Assembly: GCF_016785085.1 (NCBI RefSeq)
Contig: NZ_JAENHO010000010.1
Span: forward strand, 359,979-423,978
DNA length: 64,000 nt
Reading direction: 5' to 3'
Source of the DNA: Paractinoplanes lichenicola
GTDB taxonomy: Bacteria > Actinomycetota > Actinomycetes > Mycobacteriales > Micromonosporaceae
Shown: positions 26,735 to 35,624 of the stretch, piece after piece
Layout of the letters: every line of letters begins with the position of its first letter
How positions within the stretch are numbered: position 1 is the stretch's first letter
Translations under genes and position numbers: made by a program
Notes under the pieces: model-generated
What the model saw: only the letters and a program-made list of their open reading frames with translations
What the model was told of the DNA's origin: nothing
Databases searched by the model: none

Positions 26735-27586
26735 TTACGCAGAAGAGACGACCGGCTCCCGCCGGCCCAGCGTGACCCCGGCGCTGGCCAGCGTGACCAG
26801 CACCAGCGCGACGATCTCGGCCGGGCCCAGCCGCTGGTGCAGGATGAGCAGCCCGGCCACGGCGGCCGCGGCTGGTTCGAGGCTCATCAGGATGCCGAAG
26901 ACGCGGGTGGGGATGCGGCGCAGGGCGTGCATCTCGAGCCCGTACGAGAGCACCGACGACAGCACGGCCACCGCGACGACGCCGACGAGCAGCGCCGGGT
27001 GGGCGACCACGCCGGTGACGCCGGCCGTGCCGAACGGCAGCACCAGCACCGCGGCCACCGACAGCGACACGGCCAGGCCGCCGGTGCCGGGCGCGAGCGC
27101 GCCGAGCCGGGCGCTGAGCACGATGTACGAGGCCCAGAACAGCCCGGCGATGAAGGCCAGCAGCAGCCCGCTCAGCGGGGCCGAGCCGCCGCTGTCGAAG
27201 CCCAGCAGCAGCACCCCGGCCGCGGCCAGCCCGGCCCACAGCAGGTCGGTCAGGCGGCGGGTCTGCACGAGGGCCAGCAGCAGCGGGCCGAGGAACTCGA
27301 CGGTGACGGCCATGCCCAGCGGCACCGTCCGCAGGGACAGATAGAAGATCAGGTTCATGCCCGCCATGGCGACCCCGAGCAGGGCCGCCGAGCGCCAGGC
27401 GGCGGCGGACCAATGACGTACGGCGGGGCGGGTTATGACGGCCAGGATCAGCGCGGCGAAGAAAAGGCGCAGGAACGTGACACCGCTCGCGCCCAGGTCG
27501 TCGAACAGGCCGCGCGCGATCGAGCTGCCGACCTGCACGGACGCGATGGCGGTGAGCACCAGCAGGGGCGCGGGCGGCGTCCTCAC
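26735..27586 (-). CDS. EamA/DMT-family transporter, RhtA-like
   Basis: 283 residues with ten hydrophobic segments in two EamA repeats. The GMNLIFYLSLRTVPLGMAVTVEFLGPL stretch is typical of RhtA-like exporters of threonine/homoserine or related metabolites. The GTG start overlaps the stop of the upstream permease by four bases (GTGA), so it is the last gene of the four-gene operon starting at 30769. The link to the MacAB-like exporter suggests a shared role in metabolite or drug efflux, which is inference. Confidence 0.82.
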   Translation of the reverse strand: MRTPPAPLLVLTAIASVQVGSSIARGLFDDLGASGVTFLRLFFAALILAVITRPAVRHWSAAAWRSAALLGVAMAGMNLIFYLSLRTVPLGMAVTVEFLGPLLLALVQTRRLTDLLWAGLAAAGVLLLGFDSGGSAPLSGLLLAFIAGLFWASYIVLSARLGALAPGTGGLAVSLSVAAVLVLPFGTAGVTGVVAHPALLVGVVAVAVLSSVLSYGLEMHALRRIPTRVFGILMSLEPAAAAVAGLLILHQRLGPAEIVALVLVTLASAGVTLGRREPVVSSA

Positions 27587-28767
27587 TCGGTGCGCAACGC
27601 GACGACGGGGTCGAGCCGGCCCGCGCGCTGGGCGGGCACGACACCGAAGACGATGCCGACGAAGGCCGACACGCCGAACGCCAGCACCAGCGACCACCAG
27701 GTGATCGCGGCCGGGACCGGCGAGAAGCGGTCGACCAGCAGGGCCGCGGTGACGCCGAGGGCCATGCCGAGCACCCCGCCGATCGTGGTCAGCAGCACGG
27801 CTTCGAGCAGGAACTGCACGCCGATGTCGCGCGGACGCGCCCCGACCGCCTTGCGCAGACCGATCTCCTTGGTTCGTTCGCGCACCGAGACGAGCATGAT
27901 GTTGGAGACGCCGACCCCGCCCACGAGCAGGCTGATCCCGGCGATCGCGGCCAGCACCCCGGTCAGCACGCCCAAAATGTCGCCCAGCACGCCCAGGATC
28001 TGCTCCTGGGTGACCGCGCTGAAGTCGGTGTCCGGGTGCCGGTCGCTCAGGGTCTGGACGACAGCCGTGGACAGTTCGCCGATCCGCTCGCGGTCGGGCG
28101 CGCGGATGGCCAGGCCGTCGATGCGGTCTGTGCCGAGCAGGCGTTGCGCGGCCGTGACCGGCACGTGCACCTCGCTGTCGCGGTCGACGCCGAGGCTCTG
28201 CCCGAGCCGCTCGAACGTGCCGATGACCCGGAACCGGACGCCGCCGATCGTGATCTGCCGGCCGATCGGGTCGCGGTCGCCGAACAGCGTGGCGGCCGTG
28301 CCCGCGCCCAGCACGGCGACGCGGCGGCCGGTGGTCACGTCCGTACGGGTCAAATAGGTGCCGCGGTCGAGGGCGCGCACGAAGACCGTCGGCGTCGTCT
28401 CGAGCACCCCCTGCATGCTCGCGAACGCCGACCGGGAGCCCGCGCGCACCGTCTCGCCCGACGCGATCGTGACGGCCACCCGGTCACGGTCGCCCACCAC
28501 GCGGGCGACCGCGTCGGCGTCGTCCATGTTCATCGTCGACGCGGCCGGCGCCGACCCCGCCTCGAGCCGGCCCGGCACGACCAGCAACAGGTTGGAGCCG
28601 AGCCCCTCGACCTGCTGCTCGATCTGCTGCTTGGTGCCCGTGCCGATGCCGACCAGCGCGACCACGGCGGCGACCCCGATGACGACGCCGAGCATGGTCA
28701 GCACGCTGCGCAGGCGGTTGGCGCGCAGGGCGTCCAGGGCGACGCGCCAGGCCTCGGCCAGCCTCAT
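27583..28767 (-). CDS. MacB-like ABC transporter permease
   Basis: 394 residues in the MacB/FtsX layout: one N-terminal TM helix (VLTMLGVVIGVAAVVALVGIGTG), a large extracytoplasmic MacB core domain (residues about 50-270), then three C-terminal helices, with VSVRERTKEIGLRKAVGARPRDI between them as the typical FtsX cytosolic loop. It transmits ATP-driven conformational changes across the membrane (mechanotransmission) rather than forming a classic channel. ATGA overlaps join it to the ATPase upstream and the EamA gene downstream. Confidence 0.9.
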   Translation of the reverse strand: MRLAEAWRVALDALRANRLRSVLTMLGVVIGVAAVVALVGIGTGTKQQIEQQVEGLGSNLLLVVPGRLEAGSAPAASTMNMDDADAVARVVGDRDRVAVTIASGETVRAGSRSAFASMQGVLETTPTVFVRALDRGTYLTRTDVTTGRRVAVLGAGTAATLFGDRDPIGRQITIGGVRFRVIGTFERLGQSLGVDRDSEVHVPVTAAQRLLGTDRIDGLAIRAPDRERIGELSTAVVQTLSDRHPDTDFSAVTQEQILGVLGDILGVLTGVLAAIAGISLLVGGVGVSNIMLVSVRERTKEIGLRKAVGARPRDIGVQFLLEAVLLTTIGGVLGMALGVTAALLVDRFSPVPAAITWWSLVLAFGVSAFVGIVFGVVPAQRAGRLDPVVALRTE

Positions 28768-29438
28768 GGCACGATCACGCCGTCGCGCATCACGATCTGG
28801 CGCTGCGCGCGGGCCGCGACATCCCGGTCGTGGGTGACCAGCACGACGGCGACGCCGTCGCTGTTGAGCGATTCGAGCAGGGCGAGCACCGACTGGCCGG
28901 TCGTGGAGTCCAGGTTGCCGGTGGGCTCGTCGGCCAGCAGCACCGACGGGTCGGTGACCAGGGCGCGGGCGATCGCGACGCGCTGCTGCTCGCCGCCGGA
29001 CATCTGGTTGGGCCGGTGGTCGAGGCGATGGGCCAGGCCGACCCGTTCGAGCATCGCCGTGGCGCGGTCGCGGCGCTCGCGGCGCCCGGCCCCGCGATAG
29101 ACCAGCGGGAGGGCCACGTTGTCGCGGGCCGTCGTACGGGCCAGCAGGTGGAACGACTGGAAGACGAACCCGATCGTCTCGTTGCGCAGCTTGGCCATCT
29201 CGGCCGGGTTGAGCGTCGACACGTCGCGGCCGCCGATCAGCAGCGTGCCGCCGGAGGGCCGGTCGAGCCCGCCGAGCAGGTGCATCAGGGTCGACTTGCC
29301 CGAGCCGGAGGTGCCCACGATCGCCACGTAGTCGGACGGCTCGATGGTCAGCGACACGCCGCGCAGCGCGGGCACGGAGACGCCGTCGAGGTCGTAGGTG
29401 CGGCTGATGTCGGTGGCGACGATGGCGGGCGCGGTCAT
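28764..29438 (-). CDS. ABC transporter ATP-binding protein, MacB/LolD type
   Basis: 224 residues, a complete nucleotide-binding domain: Walker A GTSGSGKST, Q-loop FVFQSFHLLARTT, signature MSGGEQQRVAIARAL, Walker B VLLADEPTGNLDS and the switch histidine in LVTHD. Length and the LLARTTARDNVALPLVYRG segment place it in the MacB/LolD/FtsE group. It overlaps the adaptor gene (29435-29438) and the permease gene by four bases each. Confidence 0.93.
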   Translation of the reverse strand: MTAPAIVATDISRTYDLDGVSVPALRGVSLTIEPSDYVAIVGTSGSGKSTLMHLLGGLDRPSGGTLLIGGRDVSTLNPAEMAKLRNETIGFVFQSFHLLARTTARDNVALPLVYRGAGRRERRDRATAMLERVGLAHRLDHRPNQMSGGEQQRVAIARALVTDPSVLLADEPTGNLDSTTGQSVLALLESLNSDGVAVVLVTHDRDVAARAQRQIVMRDGVIVP

Positions 29439-30769
29439 GAGGTCTTGTCGCCGGGACGGATCTCGTCGGCGCCCGCGACCGCGATCCGCTGCCCCGCGTC
29501 GAGCCCGTCCGTCACCTGCACGACGTCCTCGCCCTGCACCCCGAGCGTCACCGGCACGCGCTCGTAGCTGTCACCGCGTACGGTCCAGACCGTGTCCTTG
29601 CCGTCGACGTTGATGATCGCCGACGCGGGCACGGTGACCGCGTTGTCGGCCTCGCGCACCTGCAGCCGCACGACGGCACTCATCCCCGGCCGCGGCGTGG
29701 GAGCCGCCTCGCCGTCCGCGTCCTTCCCGGCGGCCAGATCGAGGCGCACCTTGTACGACACCCCGCCGCGGCTCGACGTCGTCGGGAGCAGATCAATGGC
29801 CCGTACGGTGGCCTGGTAGCTCGCGCCCGTGGCCGCGTCGAGCTCGACGGTCGCCTTGACCCCGGCCTTGACCAGTAGGACGTCGGTCTCGTCGACCTCG
29901 GCGGTCAGCCCGAGCTTGCTGACGTCGACCACGGTCAGGATCGGGGTGCCGGCCGCCACATAGCCACCGCGCGGCACCGACTCGTCGACGCCGGGCAGTG
30001 CCGAACCGGGGCCCGAGGCCGCCAACGGGCCCTGGGCCAGCAGGTCGCTCAGCGCCGGCGTGCTCGCGCTCGACGTGCCGCCCAGCTGCACCACCCCGGC
30101 CACCGGCGCACGCAGGGTGAGCGCCTCGACGGCCGCGTCGGCCAGCTCGTACGCCTGCTGGGCCTGCAACCGCTGCGCGGCCGAGAGCGAGCTGACCGCT
30201 TCACCCAGCGACGCCACCCCCTGCTGCACCGAGCGCAGGGCGGCCCCGGCGGCGGCGGACGCGGCGTCGTACTGCTGCCGTGCCGCGTCGACCTGCTTGA
30301 GCAACACCTCGCGCAGGGCCGGGTCGGTGATCTTGGCGGCGGCGTCGCGGGCCTCCTTGAAGGCGTCCGCGGCCTGCTTGTCGGTCTTCCTCCGGACGGC
30401 GGTGAAGCCGGACGTGCCGCCGATGGAGCTGCTCCCGCCGCGGGAGGCCTGGTCGAGCGCTCGTTCGGCGGAGCGGCGCCGCGCCTCCAGGTCGGGGGCG
30501 TCGATCACGGCGAGCACCTGGCCCTTGCCGACCCGCTGCCCCGATTCGACGCGCAGGTCGTCGAGGGTGCCCGCGGCGGGCGCGCTGACCGTGGCCGCGG
30601 CCCGAGCCGTCACCGAGCCGGGCGCCTCGACGATCTCGGACACGGTGCCGCGGGCGGCCTCACCGAGGCGTACGTCGGTCTGCTCGTCGTTGCAGGAGGC
30701 GGCCGTCGACGAGACCAGAAACAGGCCGGCCGCGGCGAGGACCAGGGTGCGCGGGGGTTTGGCAGACAC
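29435..30769 (-). CDS. Membrane-fusion adaptor protein (MacA/HlyD-like), probable lipoprotein
   Basis: 444 residues. The N-terminus LVLAAAGLFLVSSTAASCNDE looks like a lipoprotein signal with the cysteine near residue 25, though the lipobox is not ideal. A lipoyl/barrel-sandwich half (TVSAPAAGTLDDLRVESGQRVGKGQVLAVID) is followed by a long helical hairpin (residues about 95-215), the second half (LRAPVAGVVQLGG), and beta-barrel and membrane-proximal domains. In a bacterium without an outer membrane it would link the MacB-like permease to the cell wall space. First gene of the operon adaptor-ATPase-permease-EamA. Confidence 0.87.
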   Translation of the reverse strand: MSAKPPRTLVLAAAGLFLVSSTAASCNDEQTDVRLGEAARGTVSEIVEAPGSVTARAAATVSAPAAGTLDDLRVESGQRVGKGQVLAVIDAPDLEARRRSAERALDQASRGGSSSIGGTSGFTAVRRKTDKQAADAFKEARDAAAKITDPALREVLLKQVDAARQQYDAASAAAGAALRSVQQGVASLGEAVSSLSAAQRLQAQQAYELADAAVEALTLRAPVAGVVQLGGTSSASTPALSDLLAQGPLAASGPGSALPGVDESVPRGGYVAAGTPILTVVDVSKLGLTAEVDETDVLLVKAGVKATVELDAATGASYQATVRAIDLLPTTSSRGGVSYKVRLDLAAGKDADGEAAPTPRPGMSAVVRLQVREADNAVTVPASAIINVDGKDTVWTVRGDSYERVPVTLGVQGEDVVQVTDGLDAGQRIAVAGADEIRPGDKTS

Positions 30770-30826
30770 GCACGCCACTCTATGCCGACCTGCCGGATGA
30801 ACCGTCCGCACCGCACCACACACGCG

Positions 30827-30859
30827 AAAGGCGGGCCGCTGCTCAGCGACCCGCCTTTT
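30827..30859 (-). terminator. Terminator of the L,D-transpeptidase gene
   Basis: AAAGGCGGGTCGCT and its complement form a 14-base stem (one G-U pair on the minus strand) with a GAGC loop, just after the stop of the L,D-transpeptidase gene. Runs of A and T flank the stem. Confidence 0.75.
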
Positions 30860-30870
30860 CGAGAGAACCT

Positions 30871-31608
30871 CTACGTGCCCGGACGACGCCCGATGACCTT
30901 GACCGTCATGCCGATCTTGCCGACGCTGTAGTACGTCTGGGCGTCCTGCTTGAGCAGGTTCACGCAGCCGTGCGAACCGCGCCACTTGTCGTGGATGTAG
31001 GTCGTGGTCTGGTGGAAGCCCATCCCGCCCTTGAAACGCTGCCAGTAGGGCAGCCACACCTCGTACGGGTCGGACCACTCCTTCTTCGTCCGCTTGTTGA
31101 TGCTGAAGGTGCCGGCCGGCGTGCGGTAGCCCTTCATGCCCGTGCGGACGACAGTCGGGTTCGTGAGCCGCTTGCCGTTCTTCATGATCCAGGCGGTCTG
31201 CTCGGTCAGGTTCACGCAGAACGTGGTGCCCGACTTCTTCGCCTTGCAGGCCTCGACCTTGGTGCGGCCGAGCCGGGCGGCCACGTCGTACGTGGTCGGG
31301 CCGGCCAGACCCTGCGCGGGCTGGATGCCGTAGCGCTGCTGGAACTTCTTGATGGCCGCACAGTCGGCAGGAGACTGCTTACCGTCGACCGTCGTCTTGC
31401 CGAAGCCGCCGAGCTTGTGGAGCCACCACTCGACCTGCTTCTGATATTTGCCGGTCGCGCACCCCGCGGCCGCGGCCTTGCTCACCGTCGTCGTCTTGAC
31501 CGTTGCGCCTGCCACCGCCGGCGACAGCGCCACGGCACCCAGACCGCCGCCGACCAGGGTCGCCAGGACGACCCCGGTGAGGCGGGCGCCAACCCGTCTC
31601 ACTCTCAC
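30871..31608 (-). CDS. Secreted L,D-transpeptidase with peptidoglycan-binding domain
   Basis: 245 residues: signal peptide (VVLATLVGGGLGAVALSPAVAGA), a PG_binding_1-type helical domain (QKQVEWWLHKLG to GLAGPTTYDVAARLG, residues about 55-120), and a YkuD catalytic domain with the cysteine motif SHGCVNL and upstream GFHQTTTYIHDK histidine. Such enzymes make 3-3 cross-links in peptidoglycan or attach proteins to it, outside the cytoplasmic membrane. The GTG at 31608 follows GGAGG at six bases, which decides it over starts further upstream. Terminated by the hairpin at 30827-30859. Confidence 0.9.
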   Translation of the reverse strand: MRVRRVGARLTGVVLATLVGGGLGAVALSPAVAGATVKTTTVSKAAAAGCATGKYQKQVEWWLHKLGGFGKTTVDGKQSPADCAAIKKFQQRYGIQPAQGLAGPTTYDVAARLGRTKVEACKAKKSGTTFCVNLTEQTAWIMKNGKRLTNPTVVRTGMKGYRTPAGTFSINKRTKKEWSDPYEVWLPYWQRFKGGMGFHQTTTYIHDKWRGSHGCVNLLKQDAQTYYSVGKIGMTVKVIGRRPGT

Positions 31609-31757
31609 TGTGTTCCTCCCCAGGAAACTTGTCCGCACATAGAAGCACAGCGAAGCGACGCACAACTCCTGCGGATGGAGCGTGGCGCGAAACCGGTAGG
31701 CCACATCGACGCTCGGCACGGCCGGTTGAGGGTTTCCGGGGCGTATTACGTGCGTAG

Positions 31758-31763
31758 TACGCT
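31758..31763 (+). promoter_or_regulatory. -10 hexamer TACGCT of the BrnT-like gene
   Basis: TACGCT ends six bases before the GTG at 31770, suggesting a leaderless transcript. Confidence 0.5.
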
Positions 31764-31769
31764 GGCAGG

Positions 31770-32045
31770 GTGCCGTACGAATGGGAAGAGTGGGCGCTGG
31801 CCGCCCTGCTCGGCATCGAGCCCCGCGAAGTGCGGCAGGCGCTGGAAGCTCGCCGGCGATGGCCGCGGCAAGCGCTCAGCGACACCGGAGTGCCCGTTCT
31901 CACCGTCTGGAGCCGCACGGCGGCGGGCCGGCCACTGATCGTGGCGGTCTACCACACCGCCGGTCACACGTGGAAGATTATTGGTGCGCGCGACCTGACG
32001 GATGCGGAGCTGGCCGAGTTCAGCAGGTGGGAGGAGACCCGATGA
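31770..32045 (+). CDS. BrnT-like toxin candidate
   Basis: 91 residues. The second half (TVWSRTAAGRPLIVAVYHTAGHTWKIIGARDLTDAELAEFSRW) follows the pattern of BrnT ribonuclease toxins, in which a core G-R-x-L-x-V strand is followed by I-x-x-A-R and a C-terminal E-rich helix. The N-terminus differs from classic BrnT. The gene overlaps the next by four bases (ATGA) and that gene encodes an RHH-like protein, reproducing the toxin-first order of brnT-brnA. RNase activity is inferred from family resemblance only. A DUF4258-like protein with another role is the main alternative. Confidence 0.6.
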   Translation: MPYEWEEWALAALLGIEPREVRQALEARRRWPRQALSDTGVPVLTVWSRTAAGRPLIVAVYHTAGHTWKIIGARDLTDAELAEFSRWEETR

Positions 32046-32386
32046 GCCACGACGACGCGACACCGCAGACGCCCGACCAGCTCGCCGCCTTCATGGAGGG
32101 GCTCACCTTCGCCCCGCCCCCGGCGCCGCAGGACGAGCAGGCCCTGCTCGACTCACTGCCCGCAGCCGGCTCCTCGGTCATGGTGGTGCGCTCCCTGCGC
32201 CTGCCGATCGAGCTCGACCAGGCCGTGGCCTCCGCCGCCCAGGCCGGCGGAGTCCCCAAAACAGCCTGGATCCGCCAGGCGATAGAAATGGCCCTGGCCG
32301 TCCAGGCCGACGACGACCAGCCCATCTCCCGAGCCGAAGCCCTCCGCGCCCTCACCCTCCTGCGCCCAGCCCGCCACGTCGCCTGA
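32042..32386 (+). CDS. Ribbon-helix-helix antitoxin candidate
   Basis: 114 residues. The first 50 are flexible and acidic (TPQTPDQLAAFMEGL), a segment that could bind the toxin. The rest has VRSLRLPIELDQAVASAAQ followed by a helix pair ending TAWIRQAIEMALA, the ribbon-helix-helix DNA-binding pattern used by BrnA-type antitoxins that repress their own promoter. The start overlaps the toxin stop (ATGA), giving coupled translation. Confidence 0.65.
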   Translation: MSHDDATPQTPDQLAAFMEGLTFAPPPAPQDEQALLDSLPAAGSSVMVVRSLRLPIELDQAVASAAQAGGVPKTAWIRQAIEMALAVQADDDQPISRAEALRALTLLRPARHVA

Positions 32387-32403
32387 CGCCCTGCGCCCGC
32401 CCC

Positions 32404-32892
32404 TCAATAGCGGGTCTGCACCTGGGTGACCGGATGACCCAGGAGCCGCCCCACCTCGGCAAGCTCCTCATCGCTGAGCTCCCACTCCGCGCGAGTCCAG
32501 TCGCGGGCGCTCACCTCGAATCGGGCGAACCCGATCGGATCCTCGTAACGCAACTCGGGCAGGCTGAGCGCGGCACCGCAGCAGGGAACCGTGACCTCGA
32601 GGTTTCCGATCCTCGGGTCTCCGTCGGCCAGCCCGGGGTGCCGCGCGAGCAGCAGCTCCCAGAACCAATCCAGCCCGAGCGCGGCGCCACATCGGCGACA
32701 GAAGACCTCCGCCATGTACTCGCCGCCGTCGATCAGGGCGACCCGGTCATAGAACACCGGCTCGACCGCCTCGACCCGATCACCCGGCCCAGCGAACAGC
32801 CCGGCAACATACCGAACCGCACCCGCGGCGGCGTCGGCCGTGGGCTGCCATTCCGGGTCGGTGGGGATCAACCGGATGAACGAGACACTCAC
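32404..32892 (-). CDS. Hypothetical protein with paired cysteine motifs
   Basis: 162 residues, cytosolic, no recognised family name. CRRCGAALG in the middle and VPCCGAALSLPEL about 30 residues later look like the two halves of a zinc ribbon. The N-terminal half (FIRLIPTDPEWQP) and the WTRAEWELSDEELAEVGRLLG tail resemble immunity-type or SMI-like small proteins found near toxins, a loose impression only. The GTG start has AGGGG upstream. It converges on the BrnA-like gene. Confidence 0.65.
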   Translation of the reverse strand: MSVSFIRLIPTDPEWQPTADAAAGAVRYVAGLFAGPGDRVEAVEPVFYDRVALIDGGEYMAEVFCRRCGAALGLDWFWELLLARHPGLADGDPRIGNLEVTVPCCGAALSLPELRYEDPIGFARFEVSARDWTRAEWELSDEELAEVGRLLGHPVTQVQTRY

Positions 32893-33023
32893 GCTGCCAC
32901 CCCTCGAGTCAGGTCCACCGGCGAATCTTAGGGTCCGGTCTTGCGGCTCGGCCCCGGCCGTTCGTCGGTGGGAGCGGTTGGTCGCGGTGGCACTCGATTC
33001 TCGAAGTGCAGAAGAAAGTGAAG

Positions 33024-33055
33024 CGAATGCCCGCCGCGAGCGCGACGGGCATTCG
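33024..33055 (-). terminator. Terminator of the CAP-domain gene
   Basis: CGAATGCCCG (33024-33033) pairs perfectly with CGGGCATTCG (33046-33055). On the minus strand it follows the CAP gene and is trailed by a CTTCACTTTCTTC pyrimidine tract. Confidence 0.75.
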
Positions 33056-33065
33056 GGCGGGATGG

Positions 33066-34034
33066 TCAGCGGTCGGGGGTGGCGAAGTCCTGGACCCAGT
33101 ACGGGGTGCGATCGCGGGAGATTGCCAGGCCGATGCCCATCTGGTGGAGGCGGCAGTCGAGGATGTTCTCGCGGTGGACTCGGCTGTTCATCCAGCCGTT
33201 GACCACCTCCCAGGCGCTGTCGGCGCCGCGGGCGATGTTTTCGCCGTAGCGCTTCCAGCGGTAGCCGGTGTCTGTCACCCGGTCGCCGGCGCTGTCGCCG
33301 TTGGGGGATTCGTGGGCGAAGTAGCGGCGGCGGGCCATGTCGGCGGCGTGGTCGTTGGCCGCTTCGATCAGGCGGCGGTCCAGCGTGAGTGAACCGCAGC
33401 CGCTGCGGCGGCGGTTGTGGTTGATCAGGGAGAGGACGCGCTGCTGCACGGGGGCCGCGGGGCTGGCCGAGACGTCGCGGGAGGTCACCGCGCGGCGGGC
33501 GCCGGCTATCACGTCGGCGGCCGGGGCCTGGCGGTGGGCCGTCACGCGGGGGCGCTGCTGGGCCGCGAAACCGGGCTGGGCGGGACGCAACCGGTCCGCG
33601 GAACCACGCCGGTCAGCGGAGTCACGCTGGGCACCGGAATCAGGCCGGGCCGCGTGAGGGGCAGCGTCGGCTGGAGCAGCGGGACGGGCAGGAGCAGCGG
33701 GACGGGCAGGAGCAGCGGCGTCAGGTGCCGCGGCTGCGGCGTGGGGGCGTACGGGGGCCTCGTCCTGATCCGAGCGGGAACGGCCGTGCCACGAGTCCGC
33801 GCCGCCGTCGTCGAGGGTGGGCCGCTCGTGCACCCCCCGGTCCGTGAACGGATCCTCCCAGGAGTCGCCCGCCGTGTCCTGATCCGACGCGTCCGATCCG
33901 AACAGGCTCGGCCACCAGAACGTGCCCCAGCCAGAGTCCGGCCGCTCGTCGGCGCCGGCCGACGTCGCCACGACGCCGCCCGCGAGCAAGAGCGCCGAAG
34001 CCGCCGCACAGACCACCACGAGTGGTTTCCGCAT
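33066..34034 (-). CDS. Secreted CAP/SCP-domain protein
   Basis: 322 residues: signal peptide (MRKPLVVVCAAASALLLAGG), an acidic then Pro/Ala/Arg-rich linker (residues about 45-190, with repeated PARPAAPARPAAP), and a C-terminal CAP domain starting VLSLINHNRRRSGCGSL. The CAP histidine/glutamate set is present in HAADMARRRYFAHESPNGDS, RYGENIARG and NSRVHRENIL. Bacterial CAP proteins of this kind (YkwD/SafA-like) are extracellular and cell-wall associated, with unknown activity. The ATG at 34034 places the signal peptide at the N-terminus. Confidence 0.85.
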   Translation of the reverse strand: MRKPLVVVCAAASALLLAGGVVATSAGADERPDSGWGTFWWPSLFGSDASDQDTAGDSWEDPFTDRGVHERPTLDDGGADSWHGRSRSDQDEAPVRPHAAAAAPDAAAPARPAAPARPAAPADAAPHAARPDSGAQRDSADRRGSADRLRPAQPGFAAQQRPRVTAHRQAPAADVIAGARRAVTSRDVSASPAAPVQQRVLSLINHNRRRSGCGSLTLDRRLIEAANDHAADMARRRYFAHESPNGDSAGDRVTDTGYRWKRYGENIARGADSAWEVVNGWMNSRVHRENILDCRLHQMGIGLAISRDRTPYWVQDFATPDR

Positions 34035-34326
34035 AACCCCGTAAATCCCATCGCTGTTCGTGGCGCCCGGCCGTTCCGGTCCGCCTACGTCGGGGGTCAA
34101 CGTCACAGTCCGGCCAAGGTCACTTCCCGCTGGACGCCCGTAACCGCGCCACAACGGCCGCCGTCGCTGCCAAACACCGTGCGACCAGGCAACTCGGCAG
34201 CACAGACGTCGCACACCCGCACAGACAAACCGGACAGTTCATTCGTACGGGGTAAGTCCGGTGTGTTGTCTTCGCTGTCCGCCCGGTGGTCCCGAAAGCG
34301 CGGGCCGGACTGGCAACCTCGTCGCG

Positions 34327-35568
34327 GTGCGCAATCGCTACCTGGATCTGCTCCGTGCCGCCGCGATCGTCCGGGTGATCGTCTACCACCTCTTCGGATG
34401 GCCCTGGCTCTCGATCGTGCTGCCCGCCATGGGTGTCATGTTCGCCCTGGCCGGCTCGTTGACCGCGGCCTCGCTCGAGAAGCGGGAGGCGAGCAAGGTT
34501 GTCACCTCCCGGCTGCGCCGCCTGCTGCCGCCGCTGTGGCTGCTCGGCCTGGTCGTCGTGCCGGTCATGCTGGTCGCCGGCTGGATGCGGGAGAGCGACG
34601 GCGAGCACCCGTTCAGCGTGCCGAGCCTGCTGTTCTGGCTGCTGCCGATCGGCGACCCGCCCGGCAGCGACCAGGCGATCGACGCGTGGGAGCCGCTCTG
34701 GTACATCCGGGCGTACGTCTGGTTCGTCCTGCTCTCCCCCGTGCTGTTCGCGCTGTGGCGCAAGGTCGGGTGGGCCGCCGTCGCCCTGCCGCTGCTGATC
34801 CTGGCCGGGCTCGACCTGACCGGGTTCGAGCTGCCCGAGACGGCCGACGCCGCGCTGTGGGACTTCGTCACGTACGGCGCCTGCTGGGTCGCCGGGTTCG
34901 CGCACCACGACGGCCGCCTGGCCCGGCTCAAGCCGTGGCTGGCCTATCCGGTCGCGCTGGTGCTGGCCGCGGCCGCGCTGTGGTGGGCGCGCGACGAGGG
35001 CAGCTTCGACCTCAACGACATCTCGGAGTCGCAGGCGCTGTGGTCGCTCGCCTTCGTGCTGATCGTGTTGCGCTGGCAGCCGCCGATGGGCTGGCTGGCC
35101 CGGGTCAAGCCGCTCGACAAGGCGGTCACGCTGGTCAACGCGCGCGCGGTGACGATCTATCTGTGGCACAACATCGCCATCGCGGCCGTGTGGCCGGTGC
35201 TGACCGTGCTCGCGCTGGACGACCTGGGCGACCGGCTGGGCGCGGCGACCGACCTGGTCGCGGCGTTCGTGCTGACCTTGGCGGCGATGGTCGTATTCGG
35301 CTGGGCCGAGGATCTGGGCGCCAAGCGGCGGCCCCGGTTGTGGCCGTCGACGGCGGCCCCGCGAAAAGAACCGGAGCCGGAACCGGAGGCGCCGGTCGCC
35401 ATGACCGGTGCACCGCGAAACTGGCCCCCGGCGCCGCAAAGAGAAGAAGCGCCGCAAAGAGAAGAAGCGCCACAAACAGAACAAGCGCCGCACTGGGCCC
35501 GGAACACCGTGCACGACCCCGGGCTGCCCGTGGCGGGCCGCCGCGCCGACCCCCTCGACGAGGCTTAG
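34327..35568 (+). CDS. Membrane acyltransferase-3 family protein
   Basis: 413 residues with about ten membrane helices. It begins RNRYLDLLRAAAIVRVIVYHLFG, the acyltransferase-3 start carrying the catalytic-type histidine, and contains WYIRAYVWFVLLSPVL and the late YLWHNIAIA motif. These enzymes O-acylate glycans, lipids or antibiotics at the membrane. The last 80 residues are a charged Pro/Glu-rich cytosolic tail with a repeated REEAPQ. The GTG at 34327 starts right at the first conserved motif. Divergent from the CAP gene across 292 bp in which no gene or clear promoter was found. Confidence 0.85.
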   Translation: MRNRYLDLLRAAAIVRVIVYHLFGWPWLSIVLPAMGVMFALAGSLTAASLEKREASKVVTSRLRRLLPPLWLLGLVVVPVMLVAGWMRESDGEHPFSVPSLLFWLLPIGDPPGSDQAIDAWEPLWYIRAYVWFVLLSPVLFALWRKVGWAAVALPLLILAGLDLTGFELPETADAALWDFVTYGACWVAGFAHHDGRLARLKPWLAYPVALVLAAAALWWARDEGSFDLNDISESQALWSLAFVLIVLRWQPPMGWLARVKPLDKAVTLVNARAVTIYLWHNIAIAAVWPVLTVLALDDLGDRLGAATDLVAAFVLTLAAMVVFGWAEDLGAKRRPRLWPSTAAPRKEPEPEPEAPVAMTGAPRNWPPAPQREEAPQREEAPQTEQAPHWARNTVHDPGLPVAGRRADPLDEA

Positions 35569-35612
35569 CGGCCGTTGTGAAGGAATCTCGGCTATCCGGG
35601 ATGAAGTCTCGC

Positions 35613-35618
35613 TAACCT
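35613..35618 (+). promoter_or_regulatory. -10 hexamer TAACCT of the chemosensory operon
   Basis: TAACCT ends six bases before the ATG at 35625; there is no Shine-Dalgarno, so the operon probably begins with a leaderless gene. Confidence 0.5.
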
Positions 35619-35624
35619 GAGCGA

